A stretch of DNA of 64,000 bases from JBBIPA01 sp963775935 (GCA_963775935.1 CAVZKR010000002.1:558001-622000); one strand, 5' to 3'; positions 39,576 to 49,335 are shown, counted from the first letter of the stretch. The notes: generated from the letters alone by a model not told the origin. Numbers and translations are program-made.

Positions 39576-40967
39576 CTAGTCTATCTTGAACATAAAGACC
39601 CATTCGTTGTATTCCTTTTCAGACATAGATGCTAACATCACAGAGGAGAACCTGTTGGTATTTCTCAGGGAACGGGCATACGACAGGATAGTATCCTTGT
39701 CAGGAGCCTCCCCTTTCATGGTGATGCCTTTACTGTATTCTATTGACTCCAAATTCACTGTTCCCGGAAGCTGTTCAGTGATGCTGCTCAGATCTCTAAT
39801 CACTTTTGCCCTTTGCGCTTCAGATTCGACAATCGGTTGATGGTAGAGATTGGCAAGGGTCTGCGTTTCGTCTCGTTTGACTACTACCTTCTTCAGTGCC
39901 TCTTCATCTTTCTTAATCTGTTTGACCTGAGCATTTGCGGCATCAACTTTAGCCTGCAATGACGATGTACCAGCCATCTCCTGGAGAACCAGCGTGGCGA
40001 ATATGATAACCAGTATGATAGAAAAAAGGCTGAATCCCAGGCCGGCAAATAACTTAATATGAGAGTGTGGCAAATAGGCATCCGGTAGTATATTTATACA
40101 TAATTTTACTGGACTGATGCCATTTCTTTTCAGTAGGGCTGCCAGGCCAATGCTTGCAGTGTAGGTGCCTAGGTTCATGTCACCGGAGTTTGCCAGCAGA
40201 GCCGGTAATTGCATTACTTTATAGTCAATCGATGGTACCACCAACTCTCTTAATGCTCCGCTAACATAGGTGGCGGTATTTTTACCAATGGCATTGTGGG
40301 TTTGACTCGAATTATAAAAAGATACCGTTTTTTCCAGTTCGTCTTTTACCGCTTTCACCTTTTCATCATCGGACATCTGTTCATTAAGGAAGGTTAGGCT
40401 GCGGACTAGCTGCGGGATGCCGTCATACAGGACGACTATGTCGAAAGTGTTAGATTGAGCATTGATTACTATGGCATTCGCCTCGTCAACAACTTTGGCG
40501 AGAGCAAGTGGCCTGATGGTGATAAAGATTGGTCGGAGACCTGTGTGGCGCAAGGCTTCAATCGTAGTATCGATAATCGTGCGCGGGATTCCAACCATGG
40601 CGATAGTGATTTCAGCCTTTCCTTGAGCGAGCGTCCGCCAGAAGACATACAGCTCATGCAGAGGCACCGGCATAATCCGTTCCATCTCCCGTCTAACAGC
40701 CTCGTCCAACAAGTCTGTTGACATTCTGGGTAGGGAAATGACCCGGTATATGGAATGAATTCCGGTAACACAGAGAGCAACTTTCTCTGCCGTGATGCCC
40801 TGTTCGGACATAAGTTGTTTAATTCGTTGCCCCACGCTAGCCTTATTTTCTATGATGCCGTCCTTGACCAATCCAGCCTCCAATAGCAGGCTGGCAGCCT
40901 TCTCCGTCCTTCGACCATTCACTACCATTACATTGATATGAGTATCACTAATATCCAAGGTAACCAT
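39576..40967 (-). CDS. PilM-PilN fusion protein
   Basis: This 463-residue protein joins two pilus assembly proteins. Residues 1-~275 are actin-like PilM (TLDISDTHINVMVVNGRRTEKAA, MPVPLHELYVFWR, AIVINAQSNTFDIVVLYDG, YVSGALRELVVPSI). From ~285 comes PilN (INILPDAYLP, a membrane helix, a coiled coil with VDAANAQVKQIKKDEEALKK, then the periplasmic VIRDLSSITEQLPGTVNLESIEY). In most systems these are separate and PilN's N-terminus binds PilM, so fusion fixes that contact. Its start overlaps the end of pilO by 20 nt, an unusual PilO-before-PilMN order. Confidence 0.88.
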   Translation of the reverse strand: MVTLDISDTHINVMVVNGRRTEKAASLLLEAGLVKDGIIENKASVGQRIKQLMSEQGITAEKVALCVTGIHSIYRVISLPRMSTDLLDEAVRREMERIMPVPLHELYVFWRTLAQGKAEITIAMVGIPRTIIDTTIEALRHTGLRPIFITIRPLALAKVVDEANAIVINAQSNTFDIVVLYDGIPQLVRSLTFLNEQMSDDEKVKAVKDELEKTVSFYNSSQTHNAIGKNTATYVSGALRELVVPSIDYKVMQLPALLANSGDMNLGTYTASIGLAALLKRNGISPVKLCINILPDAYLPHSHIKLFAGLGFSLFSIILVIIFATLVLQEMAGTSSLQAKVDAANAQVKQIKKDEEALKKVVVKRDETQTLANLYHQPIVESEAQRAKVIRDLSSITEQLPGTVNLESIEYSKGITMKGEAPDKDTILSYARSLRNTNRFSSVMLASMSEKEYNEWVFMFKID

Positions 40968-41568
40968 TTGTTACTGCCTCCTCTTTGATACAGAATAACT
41001 CCATGACTATGGTGGCGGTATCAAGCTCATTCTCTGAAGGAGCGACGTTTATTTTTACTGCTTTGATCCGAGACATAGGAATCTCGGAATCTATGTTGAT
41101 AAGGAAATGAAGAACATCGGGAATCTGACCCTTCGCATCTAGCTCAACGGTTAAAAGGATATATTCTATCGTTTTTTTGTTTTGCGTCATCTTCGCTGGA
41201 GATTTCGATTGCTGGGTCCTTACGATTTCCAGATTGTTTGATTTTGCCAGCGATAAAAATCGGTCGACAATTTCAGGGCTGTTCTCAATGCGTGCAAACA
41301 TGTTTTTAGCAAGTTTTAGCTCTGCCTCAGCCTTATTTACCGCGGATTCGAGCCCTGTCTTTTTGGTGTTAGATGCTAACACTACCGCAGACAGCGATGA
41401 AAGTTCCTGCTTGAGAGCAACTACTCTCGCTGGCTGCTGTTGATAAATCATTACTAGTGGCACAAACACCACTACGAAAATGACGAAAATCAAGACGAGA
41501 CGTTTTGTCTTTCCCAGTTGGCCTAGTTTGTCAATAAACTTTTTTCGTGTTGTTGCTTCCTGTTTCAT
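40948..41568 (-). CDS. pilO: PilO-like inner-membrane pilus assembly protein
   Basis: The 206-residue bitopic protein has a basic N-terminus, one membrane helix (RLVLIFVIFVVVFVPLVMIY), a coiled coil, and a periplasmic ferredoxin-like fold. The fold region reads SLAKSNNLEIVRTQQSKSP, then YILLTVELDAKGQIPDVLHFLINI. It pairs with the PilN half of the next gene in the alignment complex. Sequence identity within PilO is generally low, so the call rests on topology, size and operon position. Confidence 0.78.
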   Translation of the reverse strand: MKQEATTRKKFIDKLGQLGKTKRLVLIFVIFVVVFVPLVMIYQQQPARVVALKQELSSLSAVVLASNTKKTGLESAVNKAEAELKLAKNMFARIENSPEIVDRFLSLAKSNNLEIVRTQQSKSPAKMTQNKKTIEYILLTVELDAKGQIPDVLHFLINIDSEIPMSRIKAVKINVAPSENELDTATIVMELFCIKEEAVTNGYLGY

Positions 41569-41706
41569 GGTTATTTCCCTCCATCGCCCTGCTTATGTGT
41601 GCTATCTGTCTATCTAATGCCTTGATTACCTTTTTTAGCTGGTAAGCAGGGTTTCTTGTCAATGTCATGCTTCGACTGATGCCTTTTTTCCGTCGCCGTA
41701 GTTAAT

Positions 41707-42915
41707 TTACTTCCCCCCTACTAAGCTGAGACTGGAATAAATAGGACCGATAACCGACAGGGCAAGAAAACCTACCCCAAGACCAATAATTATGGTCATG
41801 ACCGGTTCGACCATGGTAAGCAGGGCTTGAGTGCGCCTGTCAGCATCAGCCTGAAAAGCTTTTGATACCGTGTCCAAGGTTGTATCCAGATTTCCTGTTT
41901 CCTCCCCTACCTTTGCCATTTCGACCATGAGTGGTAGAAATATCGAGCGTTTTCTCATGGGATGCGATAAGCCTTCACCATTGCGCATTTCGTTTTCCAC
42001 CCCTTTGAACGCTTGAATAAGAACGGTATTTCTGCTTGCCTGAGCAGTTAAAGCGAGTGCCTCGGGCAAAGGTATACCAGCTCGAAACAATAATGACAAT
42101 GTATTACAACAGCGGGATAGTTCATTAAGCCGGATAACACGTCCCATCGGAGGCATTCTTAGTAACAAGGTATCCCAGATAAAGCGTCCTGCTTTCGTTC
42201 TGGTCCAGGCAAAGAAAATAATGACGAAACTTAAGATACCTGCCAACAGGTGTAAGCCATAGTGTTGCAGCCAATCCATAGACCACATCAATATCCGTGT
42301 TATCAAAGGTAGCTCGCCACCCAGGGAACTGAATAGTTTCACTATCGAGGGCAACAGGAAGGTGACCATGATGCCGCCGACGACTATGGCGAGACAGAAG
42401 ACTATGGCCGGATACGTTAGTGCCGCCTTCAGTTTATTTGTGGATTCGACCTGTTTCTCAATATAGTCGGCCAAGTTTTTCAATACTGTTTCCAGTGAAC
42501 CACTTTGCTCGCCAACAGCCATCATCTTGGTATACATTGAGGGGAATGCATGGGGGTACTTTTCGAGTGCGGTGGAGAGTGAGTCACCTCTGCGGATATC
42601 ATTTACTACTTCTTTCAGCACCCTCTTTAATTCCTTGTCTCCCAGCTGGTCTTGGAGTAGTTCTATGCTTCTGACAATACTGATGCCTGATTCAATCAAT
42701 ATGGCGAATTGTCTGGAAAAAATGACCAGTTCACTTTTCTTAACGCCTGATTGCCACAAGGTAGTACGAAGCAGGGAAAGCTTGGTTGTCTTGATACTGA
42801 TAATTTTATAGCCGAGTTTTACCAGCGCGTCTTCGGCCAGCATTTCGCTTGCAGCAGACATTTTCCCTGTCACTACATTCTTCGAGTCAGTGTATGCTAC
42901 GTAACTGAATTCCAT
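41707..42915 (-). CDS. pilC: Type IV pilus platform protein PilC
   Basis: This 402-residue T2SF-family protein has two homologous cytoplasmic domains. FSRQFAILIESGISIVRSIELL opens the first (about residue 65), and LSRCCNTLSLLFRAGIPLPEALAL opens the second. The conserved MVAVGEQSGSLETVLKNLADY-like and MAKVGEETGNLDTTLDTVSKAF motifs and three membrane helices are present. It anchors PilB and PilT and transmits their force to the pilus. It lies between pilB and pilO. Confidence 0.93.
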   Translation of the reverse strand: MEFSYVAYTDSKNVVTGKMSAASEMLAEDALVKLGYKIISIKTTKLSLLRTTLWQSGVKKSELVIFSRQFAILIESGISIVRSIELLQDQLGDKELKRVLKEVVNDIRRGDSLSTALEKYPHAFPSMYTKMMAVGEQSGSLETVLKNLADYIEKQVESTNKLKAALTYPAIVFCLAIVVGGIMVTFLLPSIVKLFSSLGGELPLITRILMWSMDWLQHYGLHLLAGILSFVIIFFAWTRTKAGRFIWDTLLLRMPPMGRVIRLNELSRCCNTLSLLFRAGIPLPEALALTAQASRNTVLIQAFKGVENEMRNGEGLSHPMRKRSIFLPLMVEMAKVGEETGNLDTTLDTVSKAFQADADRRTQALLTMVEPVMTIIIGLGVGFLALSVIGPIYSSLSLVGGK

Positions 42916-43003
42916 CTAGATTTACCTCCAAATACATTATCGTACGATACCGTGCTATACTGTCTTGAAACTTTCATCGTTATTCACCAAATAGCCCTTG
43001 TAT

Positions 43004-44563
43004 TTACTGTATAGTAAATGCATTACGTAATACCTCGAACGGTGTCGTCATTCCGGCTTTCGCTTTTATCATGCCATCGGTAGCCAGAACTACCATCCCT
43101 TCTTTGATCGCAGTCGTCCTTATCTCTGCGGTTGATGCTCCACCAACAATCAGTTTTTTGATTTCATCGCTCATCAGCATTATTTCGAAGATTCCTGTTC
43201 TTCCCGAATAACCAGTATAGGTGCATGCCTTACAACCAGCGCCGTAGAGAAATTGAGTTTGCTCCTCCCCGGTTTCACGGTGATACGCTAGTTGCTCGAC
43301 TAGAGGCGCAGTGACTTTACGGGCACAATGGGGACAGACCCGTCGTACCATTCTTTGAGCAACGACGCAGACCACTGCCGAGCAGATGAGAAAGGGCTCA
43401 ATACCGAGGTCGATAAGCCTGAATAATACGCCAGCAGTATCATTGGCGTGAACAGAGGATAATACCAGGTGACCTGTCAACGCGGATTGAATACCTATTT
43501 CTGCCGTTTCTGAATCTCTAATCTCTCCCACTAATACAATGTCAGGGTCGAGACGGAGAATAGACCTCAAGCCTGTAGCAAACGTTAAACCAGCTCGAGT
43601 GTTAACCTGTATCTGGTTTATACCATCAAACCGATATTCCACAGGATCTTCTATGGTGATAATGTTACGTCCCACTCTATCCAGTGAATTAAGTGCAGCA
43701 TATAATGTGGTTGTTTTCCCAGCGCCGGTAGGACCACTGACCAACATCATGCCGTAGGGCATCATGAGCACCTGTTCCATTTTTTCCATACTCTCAGGCA
43801 GGAAGCCGAGTTGAGATAGTGGGAGTGCAGCGAGAGACTTATCCAGAATTCGGAGCACCGCCATCTCACCGTGAACAGTATTTATCGTTGCCACCCTCAT
43901 ATCAATACTCTTCCCTTTGAATGATAGCGATATTTGTCCATCTTGAGGGCGGATATGGTCGGCTATATTCATCCCGGCTAGAATCTTAATTCGTGAAATC
44001 AGTGCATTGTGGGTGCTCGATGGGAGTAAAGAGACCTCGTGGAGAATGCCATCAATTCGGTACCTGACGTGCAGCTTATCTGACTCTGGTTTAATATGGA
44101 TGTCTGATGCGCGGGACTTTATTGCTTCCTGCATAATGACATTGAGCGTTTGAGATATAGCAGAGTCGCTTTCTACTTCATCAATACTGCCGATAACCTC
44201 TACTGCCGAATCCTCTTCGTTTACAAAGTATTTCCCTATCTCTCCAAATGCTTCATAATTAAAATCGATTGCATCAAGAATCTCATCAACTGCTGCCTCA
44301 ACAGGTTCTATCCGTTTCTTAGTAAGAGCAGCTAAAGCCTCGATGATGTGGAGATTATTGGGCTCGGCCATTACCACCTGCAGCGTGTTATTCTCTATGG
44401 ATATAGGAAGAGCAGTGTATTGCCTTGCCTTCGCTTCAGGGATCAACTGAAGCGCTTCCGGAGTTGGTGATCGCCGCAGTACATTACGCGGTGCAGTCAC
44501 AGTGAGTGATTCGCTCGACTTATTCGGTTGCTCGGTCACACTATTTTTTGAATTCTGACTCAT
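43004..44563 (-). CDS. pilB: Type IV pilus extension ATPase PilB
   Basis: The 519-residue protein has an N-terminal T2SSE_N domain (LQLIPEAKARQYTALPISIENNTLQVVMAEP) and AIKSRASDIHIKPESDKLHVRYRIDGIL. It has Walker A GPTGAGKTTTLYAAL, the Asp box TIEDPVEYRF and Walker B PDIVLVGEIRDSETAEIGIQSALTGHLVLSSVHANDT. The zinc tetracysteine CPHCARK...CKACTYTGYSGRTGIFEI completes the PilB pattern. It powers pilus extension. Confidence 0.95.
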   Translation of the reverse strand: MSQNSKNSVTEQPNKSSESLTVTAPRNVLRRSPTPEALQLIPEAKARQYTALPISIENNTLQVVMAEPNNLHIIEALAALTKKRIEPVEAAVDEILDAIDFNYEAFGEIGKYFVNEEDSAVEVIGSIDEVESDSAISQTLNVIMQEAIKSRASDIHIKPESDKLHVRYRIDGILHEVSLLPSSTHNALISRIKILAGMNIADHIRPQDGQISLSFKGKSIDMRVATINTVHGEMAVLRILDKSLAALPLSQLGFLPESMEKMEQVLMMPYGMMLVSGPTGAGKTTTLYAALNSLDRVGRNIITIEDPVEYRFDGINQIQVNTRAGLTFATGLRSILRLDPDIVLVGEIRDSETAEIGIQSALTGHLVLSSVHANDTAGVLFRLIDLGIEPFLICSAVVCVVAQRMVRRVCPHCARKVTAPLVEQLAYHRETGEEQTQFLYGAGCKACTYTGYSGRTGIFEIMLMSDEIKKLIVGGASTAEIRTTAIKEGMVVLATDGMIKAKAGMTTPFEVLRNAFTIQ

Positions 44564-44599
44564 GGTGAATCTCCTCTATGCAAGACTGTCTCGTGCTCA

Positions 44600-45976
44600 T
44601 CAGGCTAAGTTGGCTGGATTCTCAACCTCGATAACCTTGATTTTTTGTTTTTGGGTGTATTGCTCTGCTTCTCTGCTGAGATAAGGGGATACAAAGAGCA
44701 GCTTGTCATGGATACCAGCGTCATACGCTTTGGCATTAAATAGCACTACAGGGTCGAGGGGGATGTCTTTCGTATCTGATATAAAACCGATGCTGACGGT
44801 GTGGTTGAAAATGCCGTCATTATCGAGGGCAAGGATGTCGAACGTATGTTGCACACCGGACCTCCCCTGTACTTTTCCGTTCTCTTCGGCAACGTAGCCA
44901 AGCTGTTTCAAGTGCTCTAGTAATTTGGTCTTATTTTCGAAATGCAGTGGCTGCTTTTTGAATTGCCGTGGAGCCATTTCTCTCATTGTTGCCAGATGCT
45001 GTTCCAGTTCCCTGTATTCGAACACTTTAATTTTCTGCTGTTGAGCAAATAGCCCGGCGTCCCGGCTTAGTTTTGGCATGGCTATTATTAGTTTGTCATG
45101 TATACCCAGGTCAAACGCTTTTTCATCAAACCTGAAAACTTCTTCCAATCCTATTTCTTCAACCTCGCTATTGAAGATGATACCTATGCCAAGAGTGTTG
45201 ACGATCAATCCATTATCCCTTCGTGCTAACATGCTCAGCGTATGTTCAACTCCCGACTTGCTGCCTGAGCTTTTCATGTTGACATTTTCCATGATGTCAT
45301 AGCCAGATTTTTCTAATAACTCTATGAATTGTTTTTTAATCTTCAGCTCGAAATCTACCCAGTCATGGTGCCCCTGTCCACCATTCATCCTATACGAGTA
45401 GAGCTCTTCCTCCAATGCCTCGTTTCTATCAAATGCGAACATGCATTTTACACAGTACAGCTTATCAACAGCTTTACTGAAAATGCCGCGGCAATCATAG
45501 CATATATGATTGGCACCGAGGCTTCGGTAATCAGTGCCCAGAAACTTTATCTTTGTCATACATTTAGGGCATACGTAATCACCGTGGGCTTTATATTCAT
45601 CCTCGGTGGCAACGTTGCCGCAAGAGAAATGCTCCAGAATACGTCCTGTGGTAATATGTTGAGAGCCGCACTTAGGACAGCATGAGATGCTCTTAAGATT
45701 GGGATTGTGGCAGCGTGGACATGCGGTAAGTTTGTGGAAAGAGCTTCGTACCAAAATATGTTCATTTGCGAGCATTTCTAGCAGGGCTTTCACCTCTGCG
45801 GTTGTTATTTCCAAGAGGTGCTCTAATTTGGGGTAGGTAAAACCAGCTTCCTGCTCCAGGTCGATGAGCGGTTTGATTTCGCTAATGCTACCCGACTTCA
45901 TTTCGTTCAGAAATCTCTCAACAACGCTTTTGTCCGCAATCGCTATAGTTGTTCCATTAGTTTTTCGTTTGTCCAT
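44600..45976 (-). CDS. TackOD1-like zinc-ribbon protein with two nuclease-like repeats
   Basis: The 458-residue protein has a winged-helix-like start (residues 15-80). Multiple zinc ribbons follow between residues 86 and 180 (CPRCHNPNLKSISCCPKCG, HFSCGNVATEDEY, YVCPKCMTKIKFLGTDYRSLG, CYDC...CVKC). The HFSCG and GTDYR signature is that of the TackOD1 output domain. Two repeats of about 110 residues follow (FIELLEKSGYDIMENVNM...SGVEHTLSMLARRDNGL; LEHLKQLGYVAEENGKVQGRSGVQHTFDILALDNDGI). They resemble Mrr-like restriction-endonuclease folds without clear catalytic residues. First gene of the pilB operon (36 nt before pilB), so probably a regulator or DNA-linked factor of pilus expression. Confidence 0.7.
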   Translation of the reverse strand: MDKRKTNGTTIAIADKSVVERFLNEMKSGSISEIKPLIDLEQEAGFTYPKLEHLLEITTAEVKALLEMLANEHILVRSSFHKLTACPRCHNPNLKSISCCPKCGSQHITTGRILEHFSCGNVATEDEYKAHGDYVCPKCMTKIKFLGTDYRSLGANHICYDCRGIFSKAVDKLYCVKCMFAFDRNEALEEELYSYRMNGGQGHHDWVDFELKIKKQFIELLEKSGYDIMENVNMKSSGSKSGVEHTLSMLARRDNGLIVNTLGIGIIFNSEVEEIGLEEVFRFDEKAFDLGIHDKLIIAMPKLSRDAGLFAQQQKIKVFEYRELEQHLATMREMAPRQFKKQPLHFENKTKLLEHLKQLGYVAEENGKVQGRSGVQHTFDILALDNDGIFNHTVSIGFISDTKDIPLDPVVLFNAKAYDAGIHDKLLFVSPYLSREAEQYTQKQKIKVIEVENPANLA

Positions 45977-46046
45977 TTTCGTGCCCTCTCTTTTGAATCT
46001 AGACTACACTACCATTTGCCAGATAGCAATAAAAAAAACCGTTTTG

Positions 46047-46096
46047 ATATAGGCTTATGGTTATGTTGAACGTAGTACCTTTGTACCAGCGAATCT
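46047..46096 (-). promoter_or_regulatory. Shared bipartite element A, upstream of the pilB operon
   Basis: On the plus strand: ATATAGGCTT (46047-46056), 16 bp, TAGTACCTTTGTACCA (46073-46088), then CGAATCT (46090-46096). The inner part is an inverted repeat. The same element, with identical 16-bp spacing, lies at 49473-49518 before the minor-pilin operon. It is about 75-120 nt upstream of the 45976 start codon. Confidence 0.6.
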
Positions 46097-46207
46097 GGGT
46101 ATGGTGCCCGGTATCAGCAGTAACTGTAGAATAAATGAGTGGTATGAAATGAGCCTGTTGAAGCTATTTGCTGTTCTTCTTTGACGGAGATTTCGCCTGG
46201 GATGGGC

Positions 46208-48238
46208 TTATTCTACTTTGTAGTTGATGGTGCCCCCCATGGTAATATCACTGCGGAAGGAGAGGATGATATAGACCAGATTCCAGGAGTCTGTGCCTGT
46301 GGGCAACTTAATGGTCGCCTGCGTGTCCCCGGGCCGTATGATGCCGCTGCTACCGCTAACATTGAATTTGTCAATGTCTATGCCATCATTGGTGGAGCTG
46401 CCTAAGACGTTGGACTTTGAATTCCACACGTTGTTCGACGGATTGACGGCGTCGGACATCAAGTACTCGTTGACTTTGAGGGCATCACCAGTGTACTGTA
46501 AATCACCTTCGGCCACGAAGCAGGTAAGGCGCGCGGCATCTGGTTCACTGGCGACATCCTGAGGGGCCAGAAAGCCGCTAATAGTAAAGATCAAAGTCTG
46601 ATTATTATCGCAGTAGCGATAGTCATCATAAACAAAGAGCTGGTGACCTTTGGTGGAAGGGCTGGAATAGATGATGACCACCGACCAGGCAGCATAAGCC
46701 CATTCGTCTTCCGAGCCATAGCTTTCATAATAGGGGCTGGTTTCGGAATCTCGGGTACCGCCGTCTTTGGGGCTGCCCAGCGGATAGCGAGTGTAGCCCC
46801 CAACAGTCTCGCTGGAGTGGGAATCCTTCCATGTGTACATAGGGTATCTCCATTCCCCTGACTGTGATGACTGTACATCCCAGTGTCGTATGGTATACTT
46901 GGCATTGCCTCTGTAGGTGATGCTCCTTTCCTGGAAGAACGCTCCGATAGTCTTGAGTCCAGTGCCGAAATCGAACTGTTTATCGGTGAGGTCAACGAAA
47001 CAACTATACGACCAGCCATGCTGACTGCTGGAGGTGCCATTCGGCAGTACCTTGGTCTTGTCGGCAGTAACTACTATTGGATTGGGGAATGTAACGCCAC
47101 CGGCGTCAACCTGCAAGCGGACTTTATCAACATTCTTGGTTTGCGGCAGAGCATTTCTATTTGTCTCGGTCAGGTTCCAGGCGTACCACGGTTTGCATTT
47201 CCATCCTGACCAATAGAGAAAGATTCTCTCTATCTGAGCGTCACTGGGGATACCGCTGAGCGTAGCCGATGTCTCCAGGTAGAGCCGTTCCCTTCTTCCC
47301 GATGTACCTCCATCGTCCCTCATGAGTGTATTACCTGTAGCGCTATAGTCACCGTTAATGCCGCCCCCCACCTGCTGAAATTCCTTCTTAGCTGAGGCAG
47401 TGGTTACCGTTGTGGATTTATCGGAACCCGGGTCGGTAGCTTCAGATGTAATCTTGAACAGTTTGATGCTGGTGTCCCAGGAAAGGTACGCATCCGTTCG
47501 TCTTGCTTTCACCCAGGAGAAGTCCACTGTGGGGTCGTTGTTCGGGTTATACTGGAAGGTGATAGTTCTTTTATTACCTGAGCCGGGAAGCGTGGTAAAG
47601 TTCCTGCCGGGAGAACTAAAATCCCAGACGACTGTTTTGCCACCACGGTAGTCAGATAGCGTAGGTTCAATGCCGAGGTTATTGTTGCCGGCATACTGGT
47701 ATCCTGGCGGCAGCCAGGCTGCTATTCTATCCATCGATAACGTGCCCAGAGCGGTGTCATAGTTTATGGTAATTTGATAGACGCCATTACCTCCCGATGC
47801 GCCTATGTAGTCACCAGCGACGATGATGCCAGGGTACGTTGTCATTCCTGTCGGTGGAGTTTCTAGCCCATTGAGAACCCACTGCGGCAGAATGGTAACT
47901 TCTACATTCATGTCATTGATTTGGGGAATGTGGGGAGTCGAAGATGCAGAATAGGTGAAAGCTGTTCCATAGGTAGTCGCATTCCAGTTGCCCAGCCATG
48001 CAGAGGGCAACAACGGGTCATCGTTCTTGATTTTCCACTGGGCATCGTCAACACCAGCGTCGGCGGCATACACTAGGCGTGCCTTTTCCTCAGCTATTTG
48101 ACCGACCCTGAGTCCGGTATTCATGAAACTGAGCAGTGCAGGGATAGTAAGAGAGCCTACTGCCAGCAGCAGCAGCATCAATTGCAGAGGGGCTATTCCC
48201 CGGTCATTGTTAACTAAGCTTTTCACTAGTTTCCGCAT
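46208..48238 (-). CDS. Large PilX-like pilus-associated protein
   Basis: The product is 676 residues from the ATG at 48238 (GGAGG 5 nt upstream; a GTG at 48250 is also in frame). The N-terminus NDRGIAPLQLMLLLLAVGSLTIPALLSFMNTGL followed by ARLVYAADAGVDDAQW resembles the PilX N-terminal class of minor pilins. The soluble part (about 600 residues) is far longer than usual and beta-rich, with GYTRYPLGSPKDGGTRDSE-type surface loops. It shares an operon with two prepilins. It could sit at the pilus tip as an adhesin, as PilY1-type proteins do; that is inference. Confidence 0.7.
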   Translation of the reverse strand: MRKLVKSLVNNDRGIAPLQLMLLLLAVGSLTIPALLSFMNTGLRVGQIAEEKARLVYAADAGVDDAQWKIKNDDPLLPSAWLGNWNATTYGTAFTYSASSTPHIPQINDMNVEVTILPQWVLNGLETPPTGMTTYPGIIVAGDYIGASGGNGVYQITINYDTALGTLSMDRIAAWLPPGYQYAGNNNLGIEPTLSDYRGGKTVVWDFSSPGRNFTTLPGSGNKRTITFQYNPNNDPTVDFSWVKARRTDAYLSWDTSIKLFKITSEATDPGSDKSTTVTTASAKKEFQQVGGGINGDYSATGNTLMRDDGGTSGRRERLYLETSATLSGIPSDAQIERIFLYWSGWKCKPWYAWNLTETNRNALPQTKNVDKVRLQVDAGGVTFPNPIVVTADKTKVLPNGTSSSQHGWSYSCFVDLTDKQFDFGTGLKTIGAFFQERSITYRGNAKYTIRHWDVQSSQSGEWRYPMYTWKDSHSSETVGGYTRYPLGSPKDGGTRDSETSPYYESYGSEDEWAYAAWSVVIIYSSPSTKGHQLFVYDDYRYCDNNQTLIFTISGFLAPQDVASEPDAARLTCFVAEGDLQYTGDALKVNEYLMSDAVNPSNNVWNSKSNVLGSSTNDGIDIDKFNVSGSSGIIRPGDTQATIKLPTGTDSWNLVYIILSFRSDITMGGTINYKVE

Positions 48239-48259
48239 GAAATCCTCCACGGTGAGTTT

Positions 48260-48793
48260 TCAGGTGGCACCTACACTTCTGGGTTTGACCTGATAGGTTC
48301 TTGTCTCGCTTTCCAGTGCTACCTGGGCGGCTACCACTACGGTAAGCACCCCATTTTGCCAGGTGGCACTGGTTCCCGAAGGCTCAATGTGCGTGGCTAC
48401 GAGGGAAGTCTGCACAGGGTCGCTTGCTACCTGTGAATTTCTGGTAAGCTGATTTTCCTCATCCAGTATATAAGCAATACGATATTTAGTATTGGTGTCC
48501 CAGTCAGTCCAGATAAGGGTGATAAATTCGGTCTCCGAGGTGCCAGGATCGTCGGTCATAACCTTTTGTGCCATAATTCCATCACGGCTGATCCAGATGC
48601 CAACCTGCTGAACCTGGCGCATGGCGAGCATGCGGCTATCAGTGCGAGGGCCGAACAAGATTAACTGATTAAATGTGGCAAACGCTGCGCCCATGATAGT
48701 ACTACTGATAGCCAAGGCTACCAGTAGTTCCACCAGGGTAAGCCCGTTATCTTTTCTCTGGCAGAGTGTGGTAAAGAATCGTGCCAATTTCAT
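48260..48793 (-). CDS. Minor prepilin (PilW/ComGF-like)
   Basis: The 177-residue protein has a prepilin leader ending DNG and the cleaved helix LTLVELLVALAISSTIMGAAF. The downstream soluble part includes MRQVQQVGIWISRDGIMAQKV, typical of PilW-type minor pilins. Its ATG overlaps the stop of the upstream minor pilin gene by 1 nt. It probably primes pilus assembly with its neighbours. Confidence 0.82.
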   Translation of the reverse strand: MKLARFFTTLCQRKDNGLTLVELLVALAISSTIMGAAFATFNQLILFGPRTDSRMLAMRQVQQVGIWISRDGIMAQKVMTDDPGTSETEFITLIWTDWDTNTKYRIAYILDEENQLTRNSQVASDPVQTSLVATHIEPSGTSATWQNGVLTVVVAAQVALESETRTYQVKPRSVGAT

Positions 48794-49335
48794 TATAATG
48801 TCACCTTGTAGGTGCTGACGCGAACCACCTCTGCTGTCCCTGTGCGCTGGATTCGCTCAGGGCTGTTACGCGTTATCATAACTGTTATTTGCTGTATGTC
48901 AGCCTTTGCCTCGCTGTTGGGTGGCTCTGTATCCGCGGCAATTAATGTGCCGTCTGATAATCGCCACATCGGGGTAATGTCATGGTGAACCTCATAGCCA
49001 TCAGCAGCGAACCCGTTTACCATCGGAGGGTAAATATCATGCGAGGTGACATTGACGATGATATACGTAGCATCCTTTATCTCCTCTAGCTGGCTTCGTA
49101 CCAGGCTGTCGGCAATAGTACGCTCATCGCTGATTATTGTCGCCTTGACGCCGACACCGAGTGCCCCAGCAAAGACAATAGCGATCATGCCAAAGATACT
49201 TAGAGCCACCAGGACTTCAATAAGCGTGAATCCCTTTGTTTCACCAAGATTACACCACCTCATGAAGCGTTGTACTCTGTTCCGATGGATTCTCTTTTCT
49301 ATCATTGAAGCCATTGCATCATTTTCCCATGTCAT
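48793..49335 (-). CDS. Minor prepilin (PilV-like)
   Basis: The 180-residue frame has the prepilin signal ETKG followed by FTLIEVLVALSIFGMIAIVF, then SDERTIADSLVRSQLEEIKDATYI, a PilV/GspI-type helix. The long 34-residue leader suggests that a later start (Met8 in ENDAMASMIEK, or Met25) may be the real one. First gene of the minor-pilin operon, with the shared bipartite element about 140-185 nt upstream. Confidence 0.82.
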   Translation of the reverse strand: MTWENDAMASMIEKRIHRNRVQRFMRWCNLGETKGFTLIEVLVALSIFGMIAIVFAGALGVGVKATIISDERTIADSLVRSQLEEIKDATYIIVNVTSHDIYPPMVNGFAADGYEVHHDITPMWRLSDGTLIAADTEPPNSEAKADIQQITVMITRNSPERIQRTGTAEVVRVSTYKVTL

